Shown: positions 34,540-47,174, numbered from the stretch's first letter. The stretch: DNA of 64,000 nucleotides from Acanthosoma haemorrhoidale (GCA_930367205.1 OV884015.1:107944509-108008508); one strand, 5' to 3'. Numbers and translations are program-made. Notes: generated by a model not told the origin, from the letters alone.

Positions 34540-36416
34540 TAAACAAAATAGAAAAAAAAAATTTAAAGCGCCCAAAAATAAAAATAATAGAAGAAAAAAC
34601 TTTACTTTTGCTGTGTTTTTTACAAGCACCCTATTCCGAGGGGGTCGGGACTTAGGCGTAGAACCTATTATATCGCCCAGCACCGGCTAGTCCTGGTCAA
34701 GAGTGCTTCAGAAGAGCTGGCGCCTCGCCAGAAGCAGAAGATGGAATGAGCTGAAAAGAGAAGTGCATATGTCTTAGGGATAATTTCCGGGAGCTCGCAC
34801 AAAGGTCCTCTCACTTCTCATTGGCTCCGGCAACTTCTTCGCGATATAATAGTTACAAACGGTTTCAGGATATTGGGTTCCACCGTTCCTTATACTTAAG
34901 CTTTCTTCTTCTTTCGGCCAGTTAGAATTCATCATCTCTTTCTGTAATTTTGGCTGTCTCTGATTCCTCTCGGACAGGTCCTCTACATGCGAAACCAGGC
35001 GCTACTGATTTAATTTTAACAAAAAGATGTTTTATTAAAAAATTGAGATTATCTACTCCTACATGTACATGTTGGACGTACCTCTTCAAAAGCTCCAGGT
35101 ATTAAGGCGCTGTCAATAAGAGGATCATTTTTTTCCTTCAATGTAACTAGAAGACAGGTGCTTTGGTGTAGGAAAATCATTTAGAAGGACGTGGATTACT
35201 TATTTATTAAGGAATAGTAGCTTGATAGCCTAAATGTTGGGGAAATTGTTCAAAATTTTGATTCTGATAATTATAATTCGGGAAATGGCTATCAAAATCG
35301 GTGAAATTTTATGCTTTTGTGAGTCAAAAAATCTTGGATTCCAATCCTAACAGGGTCAATATTTTTTCTCTTTGACCAACAATTGTTTTAGCAAATGAAG
35401 ACAGACTGTTTGAAGTTACAAAATTAAAAAAAAAATTTAACAGGAGAAAAAGGATTTATTGAAACTCTAACAACCAATTAATCATATAAAGTTTAACGAA
35501 TTATAAGTATGTAAGAAACAATAAATTCAATATGAAAATACTCATGTATTTGTTACTTTGTAAAAAAATTTATTACAAATGTACATACAAAAAAATATAT
35601 ATTTATATTCAATTGGAAACTAAACAATACTACTTAAAATATAATTATTCTTTATTCTTAGCAGATTACATGAAGCAAGTTGATACTTAATGAAATATTA
35701 TCATGCATGTACACATATAATATAAACTAAAAGTAACATTAATGCGAGCAATTTTTCAGAATTTATCAAAAAAGAGTAGCTCCTTAATAACGAAATCCGT
35801 TAGGAATTCAAATATTGCTACTATAACCAACTTATAAACATTATGTACAAGTCTAATAAAAATACAGTCTACAAAAATATCAAATTAATTAGGTCCTTTC
35901 ATGACATAGCTGCATCAGAATTGTTGTTTTATTTTTAACATTTAAAACACTGACCAACTAGAAAACATCTAATTATTTATATATCTTTCTAATTTAAGAA
36001 GAACTTACCTAAATTTCTTTAAAAATTATATTTTTATAGATTACATAGAATATTCATTTACCTTAATATAAATACATAGAAAAATAGAAATTATTTGAAA
36101 TATGTAATAAGTGAAATAAGTAGAAAATGGACTGATTATTATGAAACCGTAAATTTAGCTTTAAAAAAAAATGAAATTAAGTAAAAGGCTACTAGTGGCA
36201 TGGCAACAATAATTGATGTAGCCTGTAAATCTCTTGAACTATTCTAACAATTATTAAATACCATTAAACTATTATACGGTTCTTAAAAGACCCCTTTATC
36301 TTATCCCCTGATCCTTTAAGGGGGGTAATAGGGGATGATTAGGGTTATTTCCGGGGGCGGAAAATATTGTCGTATAATAGGATAGATATATAATCTCCAT
36401 TTTATAATATCCAAAT
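34540..36416. other. Unannotated AT-rich stretch
   Basis: GC-moderate at 34620-35000, then very AT-rich from about 35180 to 36300. No gene, RNA or repeat structure seen. Confidence 0.5.
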
Positions 36417-37110
36417 TCAACAAAGGTAAAAAATGGGTGGTGCGATGGGGTGGCCGCTGGGACAACTGCTGCCTCGGCCCGAGTTTAAGAAGGTTGGGGG
36501 CCTCTCCCATCCCTCCTTACCTTCTCCCGCTGTGGCTTCTCGGTCACCAATGGTTCTAAAGGCTCTGATGATACCTGTCACTTCTTGTCGACGGAATCGA
36601 CCTTTTGATGAATTACTTAAGTATCCTCGTCCAAGATTTTTTTCGAGAGGTCCTCCCCTACCACGACCGAGGTTACCCCTGGTTGCGATGGATTGTTTAT
36701 GGATTTCGTCTTCCATTATTGCCCGTGTCACAGTTGTGTCAAGGTGCTTCTGTACCTGATACTTTTCCATTCGAGGACTTCTTGGGGTAGAAAGACCATC
36801 CAAGGACTTTTCTTTTAGACTAAGACCGCAAATCTTTTTGCAAATATGTTCCCGGTTCTTTTCCGAGGTGTTTGTATCCTTTAATGCGGCCACGAAACGA
36901 CCCAGGGCATCTCTTGTTTCTTGGAAGCGTTCAAGAATATTTTAGTGTCATATTCGGGGTACTCGTTCTCGATGTTCGACCTCTTCCTCATCGTCCTTTG
37001 ACCCTGAAGGAGAACTCTCACATCCGGCAGGGAAGGAAAGCTCCCCTCCTGTTGGGACCTGATTGCACACTTTTCTACCTGAGAGGCAGCAGAGCTCATA
37101 GCTCAATCGG
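36417..37110 (-). pseudogene. Unidentified minus-strand coding remnant with a GRG-rich C-terminus
   Basis: Two overlapping minus frames read as one broken protein. The upstream frame (37099-36881, 72 codons) contains NIENEYPEYDTKIF. The downstream frame (36893-36417, 158 codons) contains FQETRDALGRFVAALKD, ICKKICGLSLKEKSLDG, MEKYQVQKHLDTTVTRAIME and then GNLGRGRGGPLEKNLGRGYL. The switch needs a single indel near 36940, with a stop just ahead of the second frame. A helical segment followed by a GRG-rich basic tail is compatible with an RNA-binding or gag-like protein, but I do not recognise a family. Plus-strand frames over the same bases (36433-36790, 36872-37120) are shadows. Confidence 0.4.
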
Positions 37111-37433
37111 TAATCTTTGAGCCTCTTGATTCCTGTAAGAAGAGGATGCACGGTACTAGGAAATTATATGAAATAATAGGATAAAATTACATTGAGTTTG
37201 AGGATTTGGATGAACGGGAAACCTTGAGGGTATAAGGACAGGAACCACAAAGAAATAACCGTGAAAGAATCAGCTTGTAATGTAAAAGTGATTTGTTTTA
37301 CTTAATTGTAAATTTGTGGCTTAGATTGTTATTAGTTTAGTAGACCCTCGTAGTTCCAGTATGCAGCCGCAAACTAGAATCAAATCAATATATACAATAA
37401 ACCATATTTGAAAAAATTAATTTGAAATCTAAA

Positions 37434-37965
37434 CTCTATAGTAGTAACTATGGGTATATGTGCAGTTTGTTCTCTAGTTTGGGGTTAGAGTGTCTGTCAA
37501 GTGGCTCAACTGTATAGTAGTAACTATGGGTATATGTGCAGTTTGTTCTCTAGTTTGGGGTTAGAGTGTCTGTCAAGTGGCTCAACTCTATAGTAGTAAC
37601 TATGGGTATATGTGCAGTTTGTTCTCTAGTTTGGGGTTAGAGTGTCTGTCAAGTGGCTCAACTCTATAGTAGTAACTATGGGTATATGTGCAGTTTGTTC
37701 TCTAGTTTGGGGTTAGAGTGTCTGTCAAGTGGCTCAACTGTATAGTAGTAACTATGGGTATATGTGCAGTTTGTTCTCTAGTTTGGGGTTAGAGTGTCTG
37801 TCAAGTGGCTCAACTCTATAGTAGTAACTATGGGTATATGTGCAGTTTGTTCTCTAGTTTGGGGTTAGAGTGTCTGTCAAGTGGCTCAACTGTATAGTAG
37901 TAACTATGGGTATATGTGCAGTTTGTTCTCTAGTTTGGGGTTAGAGTGTCTGTCAAGTGGTTCAA
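37434..37965 (+). repeat. 76-bp minisatellite, 7 units
   Basis: Seven near-identical 76-bp units begin at 37434, 37510, 37586, 37662, 37738, 37814 and 37890. They start CTCTATAGTAGTAACTATGG or CTGTATAG. The C/G variant at the third base runs C,G,C,C,G,C,G, suggesting duplication of multi-unit blocks. The last unit abuts the LINE remnant. Confidence 0.96.
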
Positions 37966-37967
37966 CT

Positions 37968-38410
37968 GTCCATTTGTTTAATTGACAACTCTTTACCTCT
38001 ATTATTAGAGTCCCAAATTAACCTTTTGTCTAAATAAAAACCTGGGCATCTAACGGTATTTGATTCGGCAAGCGTTATCGGATGAACAGGATTAAGTTAA
38101 GTCACTCTACTATGAAGAGTGAATGTGTTGGGAACGTATTTGCTTTCATTGTCCTAAATGCGCCATTGGTTGTGATGGCCATGCGTCACCATGAGTGAAT
38201 GCCGATCGGGGTGAGACGTAACAATTGCTACGTCATAAGTTAAAGCTGCAAGGAAGGTGCTAGGACTCACAGGGATGTCAGTAGTGAACAGAGTATATGT
38301 GATAGGACCGAGTGGGCTGCCTTGAGGAATTCCTGCTTGAGTGGGCCAATGTTTGGTATATTTTTGGCCTCAACGGACCCGAAAGAGCGGGTTTACTGAT
38401 AGGATTGAAA
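37968..38410 (-). pseudogene. Jockey-type LINE reverse transcriptase remnant
   Basis: A minus-strand fragment of the palm region of a non-LTR reverse transcriptase, the enzyme that copies LINE RNA into DNA at the nicked target. It reads AGIPQGSPLGPITYTLFTTD, a classic Jockey-clade block, then LAALTYDVAIVTSHP, where the catalytic Ala-Asp-Asp is replaced by Tyr-Asp-Val. Further on, after frame changes between about 38160 and 38060, it has FYLDKRLIWD. A stop precedes the GQKYTKH segment. The finger and C-terminal parts are absent. It cannot be active. It is perhaps the same clade as the family A insertion at 4838. Confidence 0.85.
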
Positions 38411-40685
38411 TATTGGAAAAACTTGCATAATTTTAAATATTACAAAAATTAAAAATTACGCATACTTAAAAAAAAATTCTTAGTTAATTGAAATCTCTGA
38501 AGAATAACTATTCATTCATAAATAATACAAAAGAATTACTTTGAATTGACTTTCTCCAGAGCTTGATGATTGATGGAGCCACCCTGGACATGTCTTGTTG
38601 GATGCTTCGCTGCTCATAGAGGTGAGTTGACAAAACAAAAGTTCATGAACACTTAGAGAAGAGGCGAAGAGAGGCCACAGGAGCTTACCCGACGAGCGTT
38701 GGCTTACGACCGGGTCAGAGTATTAATTCGTAGCTCAACAACAATTGTAAATAATTGTTTAACTTTGACTTATAAATGTATTTACATAAAATGAATTATT
38801 ATAAACCATACGAAACGAAAGATTTCTGGTTTTCAAACGAAATAAAAAAATAAGTTAATCGAACCACTCGTGAGTAAAATCAAATTATAGGAAAATATAT
38901 TATCTTGCCACAACATGGGCTGTTCTTTTTCTGCCACCAATATAACCACCAAACCACAAAACCAATAAATAAACAGCCCAGGCTTCCAACTATATAAATT
39001 ATTGATTTTACAGGCAGTGCTTTATTATCAAGTTATAAGTGCAGAACTTTAAGTAGCCTTCAAATATATCATATCCTGAAATTTCAGTGGAGCAATGTCC
39101 GTGGTTAGGAAAGTGTTAATATATTTACTAACTATTTCCTTCTTAAGGAATTTTCACTACTTAAAATTCCTTCATTTAAAATGACATCCCCTTTGATTTT
39201 AAAAGCTCTATTTTACTCTGGGCCACGCTAAATAAGTTTATTCGGAATCTTTCTCCCTCTATGGCCTAAGTTCGAATCCAACCAACTCTCTTGAAATGCG
39301 CCACAATATTTTGTTTTCATGCAAGGCTAAATTTTAAAGCATTGTTTTCTCGAATTATCAAAAAAAATCTATTAGTGAAATAAAGCAAATAGCCGATATA
39401 TAGAATCACAAATAGACTTTGAAATAACTATAATTATACTTTAATGTTTGCATTTCCTAATTGCTTATGTGCAAATCATTCGTTTCTTTGCAAAAAATAG
39501 TTAATAAGCTTTTAAAAAATGTACGATTTTAATGTATACGTTTTTTAACGGTTCGAAATTGATAGAACTTTTAAGCTCAGTAGATTATTATTTTTTAAAT
39601 ATTTTTATTACACTCATTTTATTAATTGCTTTGACCTGCTCCTAGGGCCACTTTCAAGTCTCTCAGCATTCAGTAGGAACAGGTATGAATTGATCATAGT
39701 CGACTGGTAAATGTAATATGCGCATAACGGTTGATAATTAAAATCAGTGACGCAATTGAAATCGCACCCGAAACAACATCATCAGTTATTTAATATTGAT
39801 GAACTGGTAGCGAAACTTTTCTGGACGCCTCAATAAAAAAAAAAAAAAGTTAATTTCGGAATTGGCTAATTTGGTTATTATTCACTTAGCTTGATTAAAA
39901 AGTTTAATGGATCCACGATACCGGACACAAAATCTGCCAGCTGCCGGCAATATACAAAGTGTAGCATTGAGTGAAAGGTTAGCTTCTACAAAATAAGTAA
40001 AAATTATAATCATCATAACTTTCCGGAATTGAATTTTTAAAAATTACAATTATTCGTTTAGAAATAAATTTGTGCCAAATGAGTTAAAAAATTTATAACT
40101 GCTATATGTCATGACTAAGATTAAAACACGTACGTGACTTACGATATCAGTGACTTTGACGTCGATAAAGGTATATTTAATACTAAAGTATAAATAAATT
40201 TTATAATAATAAATTATAAACCAATAGTGCCTACTTTTAAAGTTACGAAAGCGATGATATCGCAACAGGCTTTGATTTTTGGCTAAAAAATAAGTGATAA
40301 TAAACAGTGCATGAGCAGTAACTATTTTGATTTTGGAAAATTTCATTTAACAATGTGTCTTAATTTTCAAAATTGTCTAATTGTTGTCCCACATTAGTGA
40401 TGTGCTTGAAAAATTCCTTAGTGTGGAGATTCTGTGAAATATTTTTAAATTCCCTATCGAGGCGTGTAGTATTAAGACTTCACACAATTTGGCTGCGTTT
40501 CTTTTTGCCTTTAACTCGGCATGATCTCAAAATGTCCCTCTGTTCGTTTAAACGAGACACATGAACCTGAATATTTCATGGCTTGACTTTTATTGATATT
40601 TTTTTTAATCCGGTAAGTGGGAGAGTAATTTTTTTATGCGTTTTCCTCGGCTTATTGCATTCAACTGAGGCATGAGCTTAACCAC
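38411..40685. other. Unannotated AT-rich stretch
   Basis: No gene or repeat identified. The 98-codon minus frame (40050-40346) is AT-rich and the 63-codon plus frame (40373-40564) lacks motifs. Both are probably chance. Confidence 0.5.
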
Positions 40686-41765
40686 TACTTACCTATGTAT
40701 AGGTGTGTCCTAGCCCGTGTAAAAAATATTAAAGATTTTTCTGGGTATATCTCGGAGTCGATGTCTTGAAAACTTGAGCTTTTTGATAATTAGGAGAAAT
40801 ATTTTTTGTCAGTTCTTTCAAGCTTGTTTAAATTCTAAACAAAGCCTTTTATTGTGTTCATCAGATGTGATCATTGGATTAATAAATACTAGTTTTTTAC
40901 CCATTAAACATTAAAAATATTTCATTAGCGTGAACGAATTTGTGAAACAATGAAATACTTACTTATGTATAGGTGTGTCCTAGCCCCTGTAAAAAATATT
41001 AAAGATTTTTCTGGGTATATCTCGGAGTCGATGTCTTGAAAACTTGAGCTTTTTGATATTAAGTATATTTTTTTTTTGTCAGTTCTTTCAAGCTTGTTTA
41101 AATTCTAAACAAAGCCTTTTATTGTGTTCATCAGATGTGATCATTGGATTAATAAATACTAGTTTTTTACCCATTAAACATTAAAAATATTTCATTAGCG
41201 TGAACGAATTTGTGAAACAATGAAATACTTACCTATGTATAGGTGTGTCCTAGCCCCTGTAAAAAATATTAAAGATTTTTCTGGGTATATCTCGGAGTCG
41301 ATGTCTTGAAAACTTGAGCTTTTTGATATTAAGTATATTTTTTTTTTGTCAGTTCTTTCAAGCTTGTTTAAATTCTAAACAAAGCCTTTTATTGTGTTCA
41401 TCAGATGTGATCATTGGATTAATAAATACTAGTTTTTTACCCATTAAACATTAAAAATATTTCATTAGCGTGAACAAATTTGTGAAACAATGAAATACTT
41501 ACCTATGTATAGGTGTGTCCTAGCCCCTGTAAAAAATATTAAAGATTTTTCTGGGTATATCTCGGAGTCGATGTCTTGAAAACTTGAGCTTTTTGATATT
41601 AAGTATAATTTTTTTTTGTCAGTTCTTTCAAGCTTGTTTAAATTCTAAACAAAGCCTTTTATTGTGTTCATCAGATGTGATCATTGGATTAATAAATACT
41701 AGTTTTTTACCCATTAAACATTAAAAATATTTCATTAGCGTGAACAAATTTGTGAAACAATGTAT
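40686..41765 (+). repeat. 270-bp tandem repeat, 4 units
   Basis: Units start at 40686, 40956, 41226 and 41496 (TACTTACCTATGTATAGGTG) and are almost identical. Unit 1 differs most, in the T-run region and in CCCGTG against CCCCTG. The array ends at GTGAAACAATG near 41762. Confidence 0.95.
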
Positions 41766-42044
41766 ATCACTTATCCTTTTAATCTATTTTATTAGCGTCA
41801 TTCAATCGATCTAATTGCAATTTATTTTAATTTTATAGACAAAAATTATAGTTATAACGACGCAGAGTACTGAATATATATTGAAAACTGATTTAACTAC
41901 GGTAAATAAGCATTGCCACGTAACAAATATTGACTTAAAAACCCCCATTCATTAGATAAGAAAAAACATCTTGTTTGGGTTTGTACAATAAATCGGAACT
42001 TTTTTTAGTATTTTTTTTTTAATGTTATTTAGTCTCGTCATTCA
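41766..42044. other. AT-rich spacer
   Basis: No feature seen. Confidence 0.5.
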
Positions 42045-42575
42045 AATCTTTCTTTTTTTTTCCCCCTTCCTGAGGTAAAAACCTCAAACGGGGATTCCCC
42101 GCAAGTCAGCACAGGTTAAGTAATTCCTAATTAAACCGTTTTTATTAGTCGTTTCTTTGCATTAACTATACATTACTCTATTTATAGTATTCTTATTAAC
42201 TACCAATGTAACAATAAACTCACTACCTTACAATCTACTAATAACTAATATTGCTTACATCCTAATTAATGTTAGTTTCTACACTATATTTACAACTAGC
42301 CTGCATAAAAATTGACTTTTTTTTTTTTTTCAAAGCTCTCAAACTTAGGATGTGGGAAAAAAAAAGGAAAATTATTTTGGATTGATGGGTGCCTTTCACT
42401 AAGGGGAGTCCTATTTGAAGGATGTTGTATGAGAAGGATATGGGATGTGGGATGCTTAAAGGAGGCGGGTGGGTTCGGGAAGGTAGTGAGAGTCTACCTA
42501 TGGTGGAGCCTAGGGGTACTAGGCATTGGTTTGTAGTCGGCCAGGTCATACCTGGCCCCGCCTCGCATAATTAGC
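42045..42575 (-). mobile_element. Non-LTR element 3' region (family C), antisense
   Basis: After a T-run it has GAGGTAAAAACCTC (a 5-bp-stem hairpin) and CAAACGGGGATTCCCC, the same order as at 27640. An internal stretch (AACTAATATT, TTTACAACTAG, T-run) matches 59690-59750. At 42539-42557 there is a perfect hairpin GGCCAGGT/CAT/ACCTGGCC. The 95-codon minus frame (42262-42549) lies inside and is not clearly coding. Confidence 0.5.
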
Positions 42576-42799
42576 ACAATATGCGTTGTTGTATTGAACT
42601 AATGTAAAAAAAACAAAAAAAACGAGCTATATTATGTGGCAGTTACTATTATGAAAGAAACTGAAATTTGTCTATACTTCTCAAAATATTGGTTGTTTCT
42701 TTGAAGGCATTGTTGGGCTTCAGTATCTATTTGCATAGGTCTGCAAGCAAGTTGGTCAATTGTAGCGATCCTTATTATACATATAAATATTATATGCAT

Positions 42800-43130
42800 T
42801 GATAATACGCTCGTGTTTCTGTTCTGTTGTGATCTGTCACAATGTAAAGTACTATAATAAGATTTTGTAAATTTATTATTATGATATATCTACACACAAT
42901 ATACTCGTGAGGGATTTATCGTATCATGTAAATACTGTAAGTTCATGTGCAAACATGCGATATTTGCCGTCACGGTGCCTAACGTCCATCTTGCGGTCGT
43001 TATTTCCTAGTATTCCCCACTATGCCGCTATACAATCGAGGTGTTATATAAAGAGGGCCTTATTCAAAGTGTCTTGAGACTTAATTTTGTCTGTTATTTT
43101 TACTTCAAGCTCGTTAAATCATTTAACACT
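42800..43130 (+). promoter_or_regulatory. Promoter-like segment with TATA box
   Basis: TTATATAAAGAGGGCC at about 43044-43060 is a good TATA box. It is preceded by GC-richer sequence and by GTGATCTGTCAC, a near-palindrome at 42830. There is no coding sequence downstream before the LINE fragment, so this may be a retroelement promoter or chance. Confidence 0.25.
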
Positions 43131-43204
43131 CTTCCGGAAGTAATTGTCAAACTTACCTTCGTTACCTCGAAAATCTGCAAAGGACCTTTCTTTTGAACTT
43201 TTTC

Positions 43205-43485
43205 ATATTCTTCTTCTTTATTGTGCTGGAATTGTAATCTGACTTATTGGGCAATAAGTAATTGTGGTAAATGTTCTCGTTCATACCATATTTAAACTTT
43301 TCATTCATTCGCTCTTTCATACAGTATTTACAAACTGCCCAAAGACCTCTCAAATCAGCATGGTTTTCACCTCCCTCGCATGCGAAAGAGGAAGTGGAGT
43401 CTTGGGAAGTCCCCCACGTTCTTCAGTCAGCCGCGTCGCCGGATACTAACTAGCCAGTGGAGGCTGACGAAGAGTAACAGAGCCT
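43205..43485 (-). mobile_element. LINE family A 3' region, antisense
   Basis: Reverse complement of the family A end: TTTATTGTGCTGGAATTGTA, TTATTGGGCAATAA (hairpin), then GGAAGTCCCCCACGTTCTTC. More diverged than the copy at 27766. Confidence 0.72.
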
Positions 43486-43489
43486 TGAA

Positions 43490-46430
43490 CTTATTAAATC
43501 TACCTGTGGATGAACTCAATAATATTTTTTTCGTTTGAAAATGTCCGTATTATACTAAAGGTAACCAAAAATTGCACTTTTTCTCTTAGACAGACATCCA
43601 TCGGTCCCGTAACGTCACCGCTCGTTTGACGGACAAGTGATTGAAATGCTACGGCACTAAAGCGGCAAAAATTGCATGAGTGCCCCGGGCCTTAGTAATT
43701 CGATTAAACGAAAGAAAAACGAACATAAAGCTTTATCTTGTTTACTTACGTCTAATTGTTATTGTTTAGGCGCCATTGATCTTACGTGCATGTTAGACGC
43801 ACGTGAGAAACCTTAGAAACCCTGGTATTTGATTTAATTCCAATTATCCTTCATATTTTGTTATATTAGCTCCCACTGCCTATTTAACTAGGAAGCAATA
43901 ATGGATATTTGAGGGATACGGAATGCTTTGCTAAAATAAGCGCAAGGCTTTTGCCGTACTCTTCAACTCGAAGCTACCCAGTCATCTTATCAATAATGCA
44001 CATGAACCCGGTAGTTGATGATCAGGTGCTATGTGCGTACGGACACTTCCGCCTAACCTGGCTGTAGAATATTCAGTGACTGAGGTCGAGTGTGGATTAT
44101 GACAAGGCTGTTAGCGGAAAGGGCCACCTCCTCCACAGCCTGTGCAATAATTCACCGGATGTAGCAGCCAGTTTTTCATACTTTACCCTAATCCGGCCGC
44201 CCTCCTTCCGGCCGAACATATTGTCTTCGTTCCCTCTTCTTCTCCGACGCGGCTCTTTTTCACCCGTAGCTCATCCCCGCCCTCAGAACGTAATCCTGGT
44301 CCTCGTTTATTAAACCCGTGTCGTAGTTGGTGGAATACTCCCTGGAATACAGTCCTGGAAGGAATCGCAGGAAGGAAGTTTGGTGGGCAAAATTGAATAT
44401 GAATTGTGAGTACTCTGTAGTAGATAAAAGCAGATTAGACCGAACCACAAGTATGTTGTTTGCTGTATTTTGTTTAATACTAGTTAGGGTCCCGGAGTTG
44501 CAAGTCGAAGATTTTACAAGGACGCGAGCTAAGTCCAGAAGCCACCCTATTTCCACATGGGACTATTTATAGGACCCTAGGTCTGATTGGGGGATGTGGA
44601 TGAAAAACATGTAAACCACTTAACATTAGATACATCGGCAATGTTTAGATTTCCGTTAACATCAAGTATAAAGTATAAATCTTCTATTTATCTCAAAACA
44701 AAAAACTCCATATTTAGTTTTTTTGTCAAATTTAAGCCTGAAAAAGTGGATTAATTCGCAATTTATTTTACAAAACTTTATTGTTATAATATTACTTTCA
44801 TGTCAGGAAAAAGAAATGTTAGTCCAGACCAATGTTTCACCTGGGTATTTCCCTGGTCTAACAAAGGTTTATTTATAAAACTATATTGTTTAAATTATTT
44901 TATTTGTTCTTACAAACAATGTATTACATACCACAGCACTGGCACGTGCAAAGGCAGTAATTTATATTTAGCTGCTGGGATTATATAAACAAACAGCGAA
45001 CGTCATGTGAGGAGATCGGAATTTTTATATAAAAATATTGTAAAGGAAAAATTCCACCATAAAGTTTTACTTTGCATACATCTTTTTAAATTTTTTGCAA
45101 GAATTTGGTTTCTCGTCTATTCTTGAAGGAGACTAGAGGGGAAAAGTAGCCCTTAAGCAATGCTAAGGATTATATATTATAACCAAAGTATTAATGTATA
45201 ATCATCATAACCCCCCTCTAGTTCATATATGTGAGTTCTAAATTGCAGGCCTGGAGTAATTTTGAAAAAAAAACAACTGAGTAATTGTATAATTTTAAAT
45301 CTATTTTTTGTCACGGAAAGGCCTTAAAGACCACGCGAATATCATTACTTTCGGTTCTTTTCTTGTTTTTGATTTCCTTCTATTTTTCCCTCGCCATCTC
45401 AACGTGCTTCCGTTTTCACCACTTCTCCGATTCTCACTGTCGGGCCCCCTGGAATCATTAGTTTTGGGTCGGGTTACCCCGACGAAGTACAACTGGGGTA
45501 GTTAGCCCTAGAGGGTTTTGTTTTAGTTCCTCTAACCCTAGCCTTTTATTGGGAGTACAGTTATCCAGCCGTACCAAGTGGAGGAACGCATTCCTTAGGA
45601 GTTTTTAGATGGAAAGAAAATCGAGTTTATTATATAAAAAATGATTGTTATATTTCCCAAACCAAAATGTCAAAAAATCATAACATATTTTAAATATAAA
45701 GGTTATTTTGAAGACTAATTGACCTTTAATTTTTTTTTTGTGCTCAACATGCTACCTTTCAAGTTTCGATATTTAACAATACTTAAGAAACTGGGGAGAA
45801 CACTTCGAAAAAAAAAATTATCTTGTGACCGAGTTTTGACCGCTGAGAAATACGAGCTTATTAGTCGGGATATCGACTTTAGTCCATGAAAGAAACGTGA
45901 TAGATTTTTATCAAGTAATCCACTCGAGTCTTAATCAATTCTCAATCATATTTTTTATTTTATGACCATTTTTTTGATTTTCCAAAGAGCAAACAGTAAA
46001 AAATGTAATTTGTAACCTGCAGCTTAACAAACGTAAAAATTAATTAAAAAAAAAAAAAAAGCTGTTGAGACTACCTAAAAACCTTTTGCTTATTATCACA
46101 AGTCGACATTTCGCCTATTCAGGCATTCTCAGGTTGCGATAGAAAAACATCTCTAATACCCAAACCAAAAAATAAAACAAACACTGTGCTAAGAGAGGTT
46201 GTAGGGACTTAGGCCCTTTCCCCTTCATAGCGAATATTATCCGTTATTTTTTATAAACTTGACAAACACCACAAAAAAACAAAAAAGGCATAAGGATTAC
46301 TGTATGGATGAAATGTTGACGTCTTGATGGAAATATTATATAGTCGTATTGGTTGAAATTACTTTCAATATTAACTTGCAATCTAATAGTGTACTTTAAA
46401 GCAGGATACATTTGTAGCTAATATACTGAA
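43490..46430. other. Unannotated stretch
   Basis: Mixed composition, with GC-richer patches at 43590-43700, 44085-44300 and 45340-45600. Opposing frames at 44260-44556 (minus, 98 codons) and 44327-44572 (plus, 81 codons) overlap and carry no motif. No gene supported. Confidence 0.45.
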
Positions 46431-46682
46431 ATGAATCCACCCAGAGAATACGATAGGAAATATAGGCCCAGGGAACAGTCAAACAGCAGGAGCCAAATGC
46501 ACATGGCGGTTCGCCAAATTCCAGCAATAACAGTTGCATCTGCAACGTACTATTGGCCGTTAAAGGAAACCCTTGTCTCTGTTCCAGTCGGACGAAAACA
46601 CATTTATGGCTTTTTCGTCTGTCTCGTAGCGATACACAGATATCTTCTCTTTTGTTTTTTTCATTTTATCTCTACTACTTAA
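46431..46682 (+). other. Short open frame, not recognised
   Basis: 83 codons from ATG. A polar Arg-rich head (MNPPREYDRKYRPREQ) is followed by a hydrophobic Phe-rich tail. The head has a less AT-biased composition than its surroundings and could be an exon of something larger. There is no homology I can recall and no splice context I can defend. Confidence 0.2.
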
Positions 46683-46930
46683 TCGTACTGTAGTTTTGGA
46701 ATTTTAATGAAATATAAAGTATGTGTATGTACACAGCTTATTATTTCTAGAACACTAAAAGTAGAAACCATAATCTCGAGGCCTTAGCTTTAATAAATAA
46801 AGTGAAGCAGAAATTTACCCTGGCTTGTAGAACGGAGCCTTGCCTTCCATTCCTGGACATACATACCTATGGCTGCACCACTTTGCTCATTTGTCTGTTA
46901 CATCTTACCAAATCAAATCAAGATCCCTGT

Positions 46931-47150
46931 TTTTTTCTTTTTTAAAACCCCTTTATTTAAACATTTTTCACAAACATAAGAACACAATAGCATGAACGAA
47001 TTGACAGATTAATGGCCCCTCTTGCTGCATAGCACAACATGCATTTGAAAGAGGGTAGAATTACAAAACAGTCGTTTTAAGGTTAAAAATTACATACATA
47101 GACTGGACCAGGTGATGGGGCTCACCTTCGGTTTACAATATTGGAAAAAC
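46931..47150 (-). mobile_element. LINE family B 3' end, antisense
   Basis: Reverse complement carries GAGCCCCATCACCTGGTCC, TGTAATTCTACCCTCTTTCA and AAAGGGGTTTTAAAAAA, the same blocks as 12165-12356. Confidence 0.6.
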
Positions 47151-47174
47151 TTACATACTAAAACTTAAAGACTT

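Noticed and set aside
36433..36790. Plus-strand frames of 108 and 61 codons
   Set aside because: They overlap the longer minus-strand remnant and their composition mirrors its GRG-rich tail.
37096..37135. TAGCTCAATCGGTAA resembles a tRNA D-arm (box A)
   Set aside because: No matching acceptor stem, anticodon arm or T-arm could be placed, and it lies inside the minus-strand coding remnant.
39255..39290. AGTTCGAATCCAACC resembles a tRNA T-loop (box B)
   Set aside because: No box A or cloverleaf at the right distance upstream.
43792..43805. GTTAGACGCACGTG shared with 57860-57873
   Set aside because: Only 14 bp, with unrelated flanks. Too short to support a repeat or a site.
44260..44572. Overlapping opposing frames of 98 and 81 codons
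   Set aside because: No recognised motif in either direction, so neither can be preferred.
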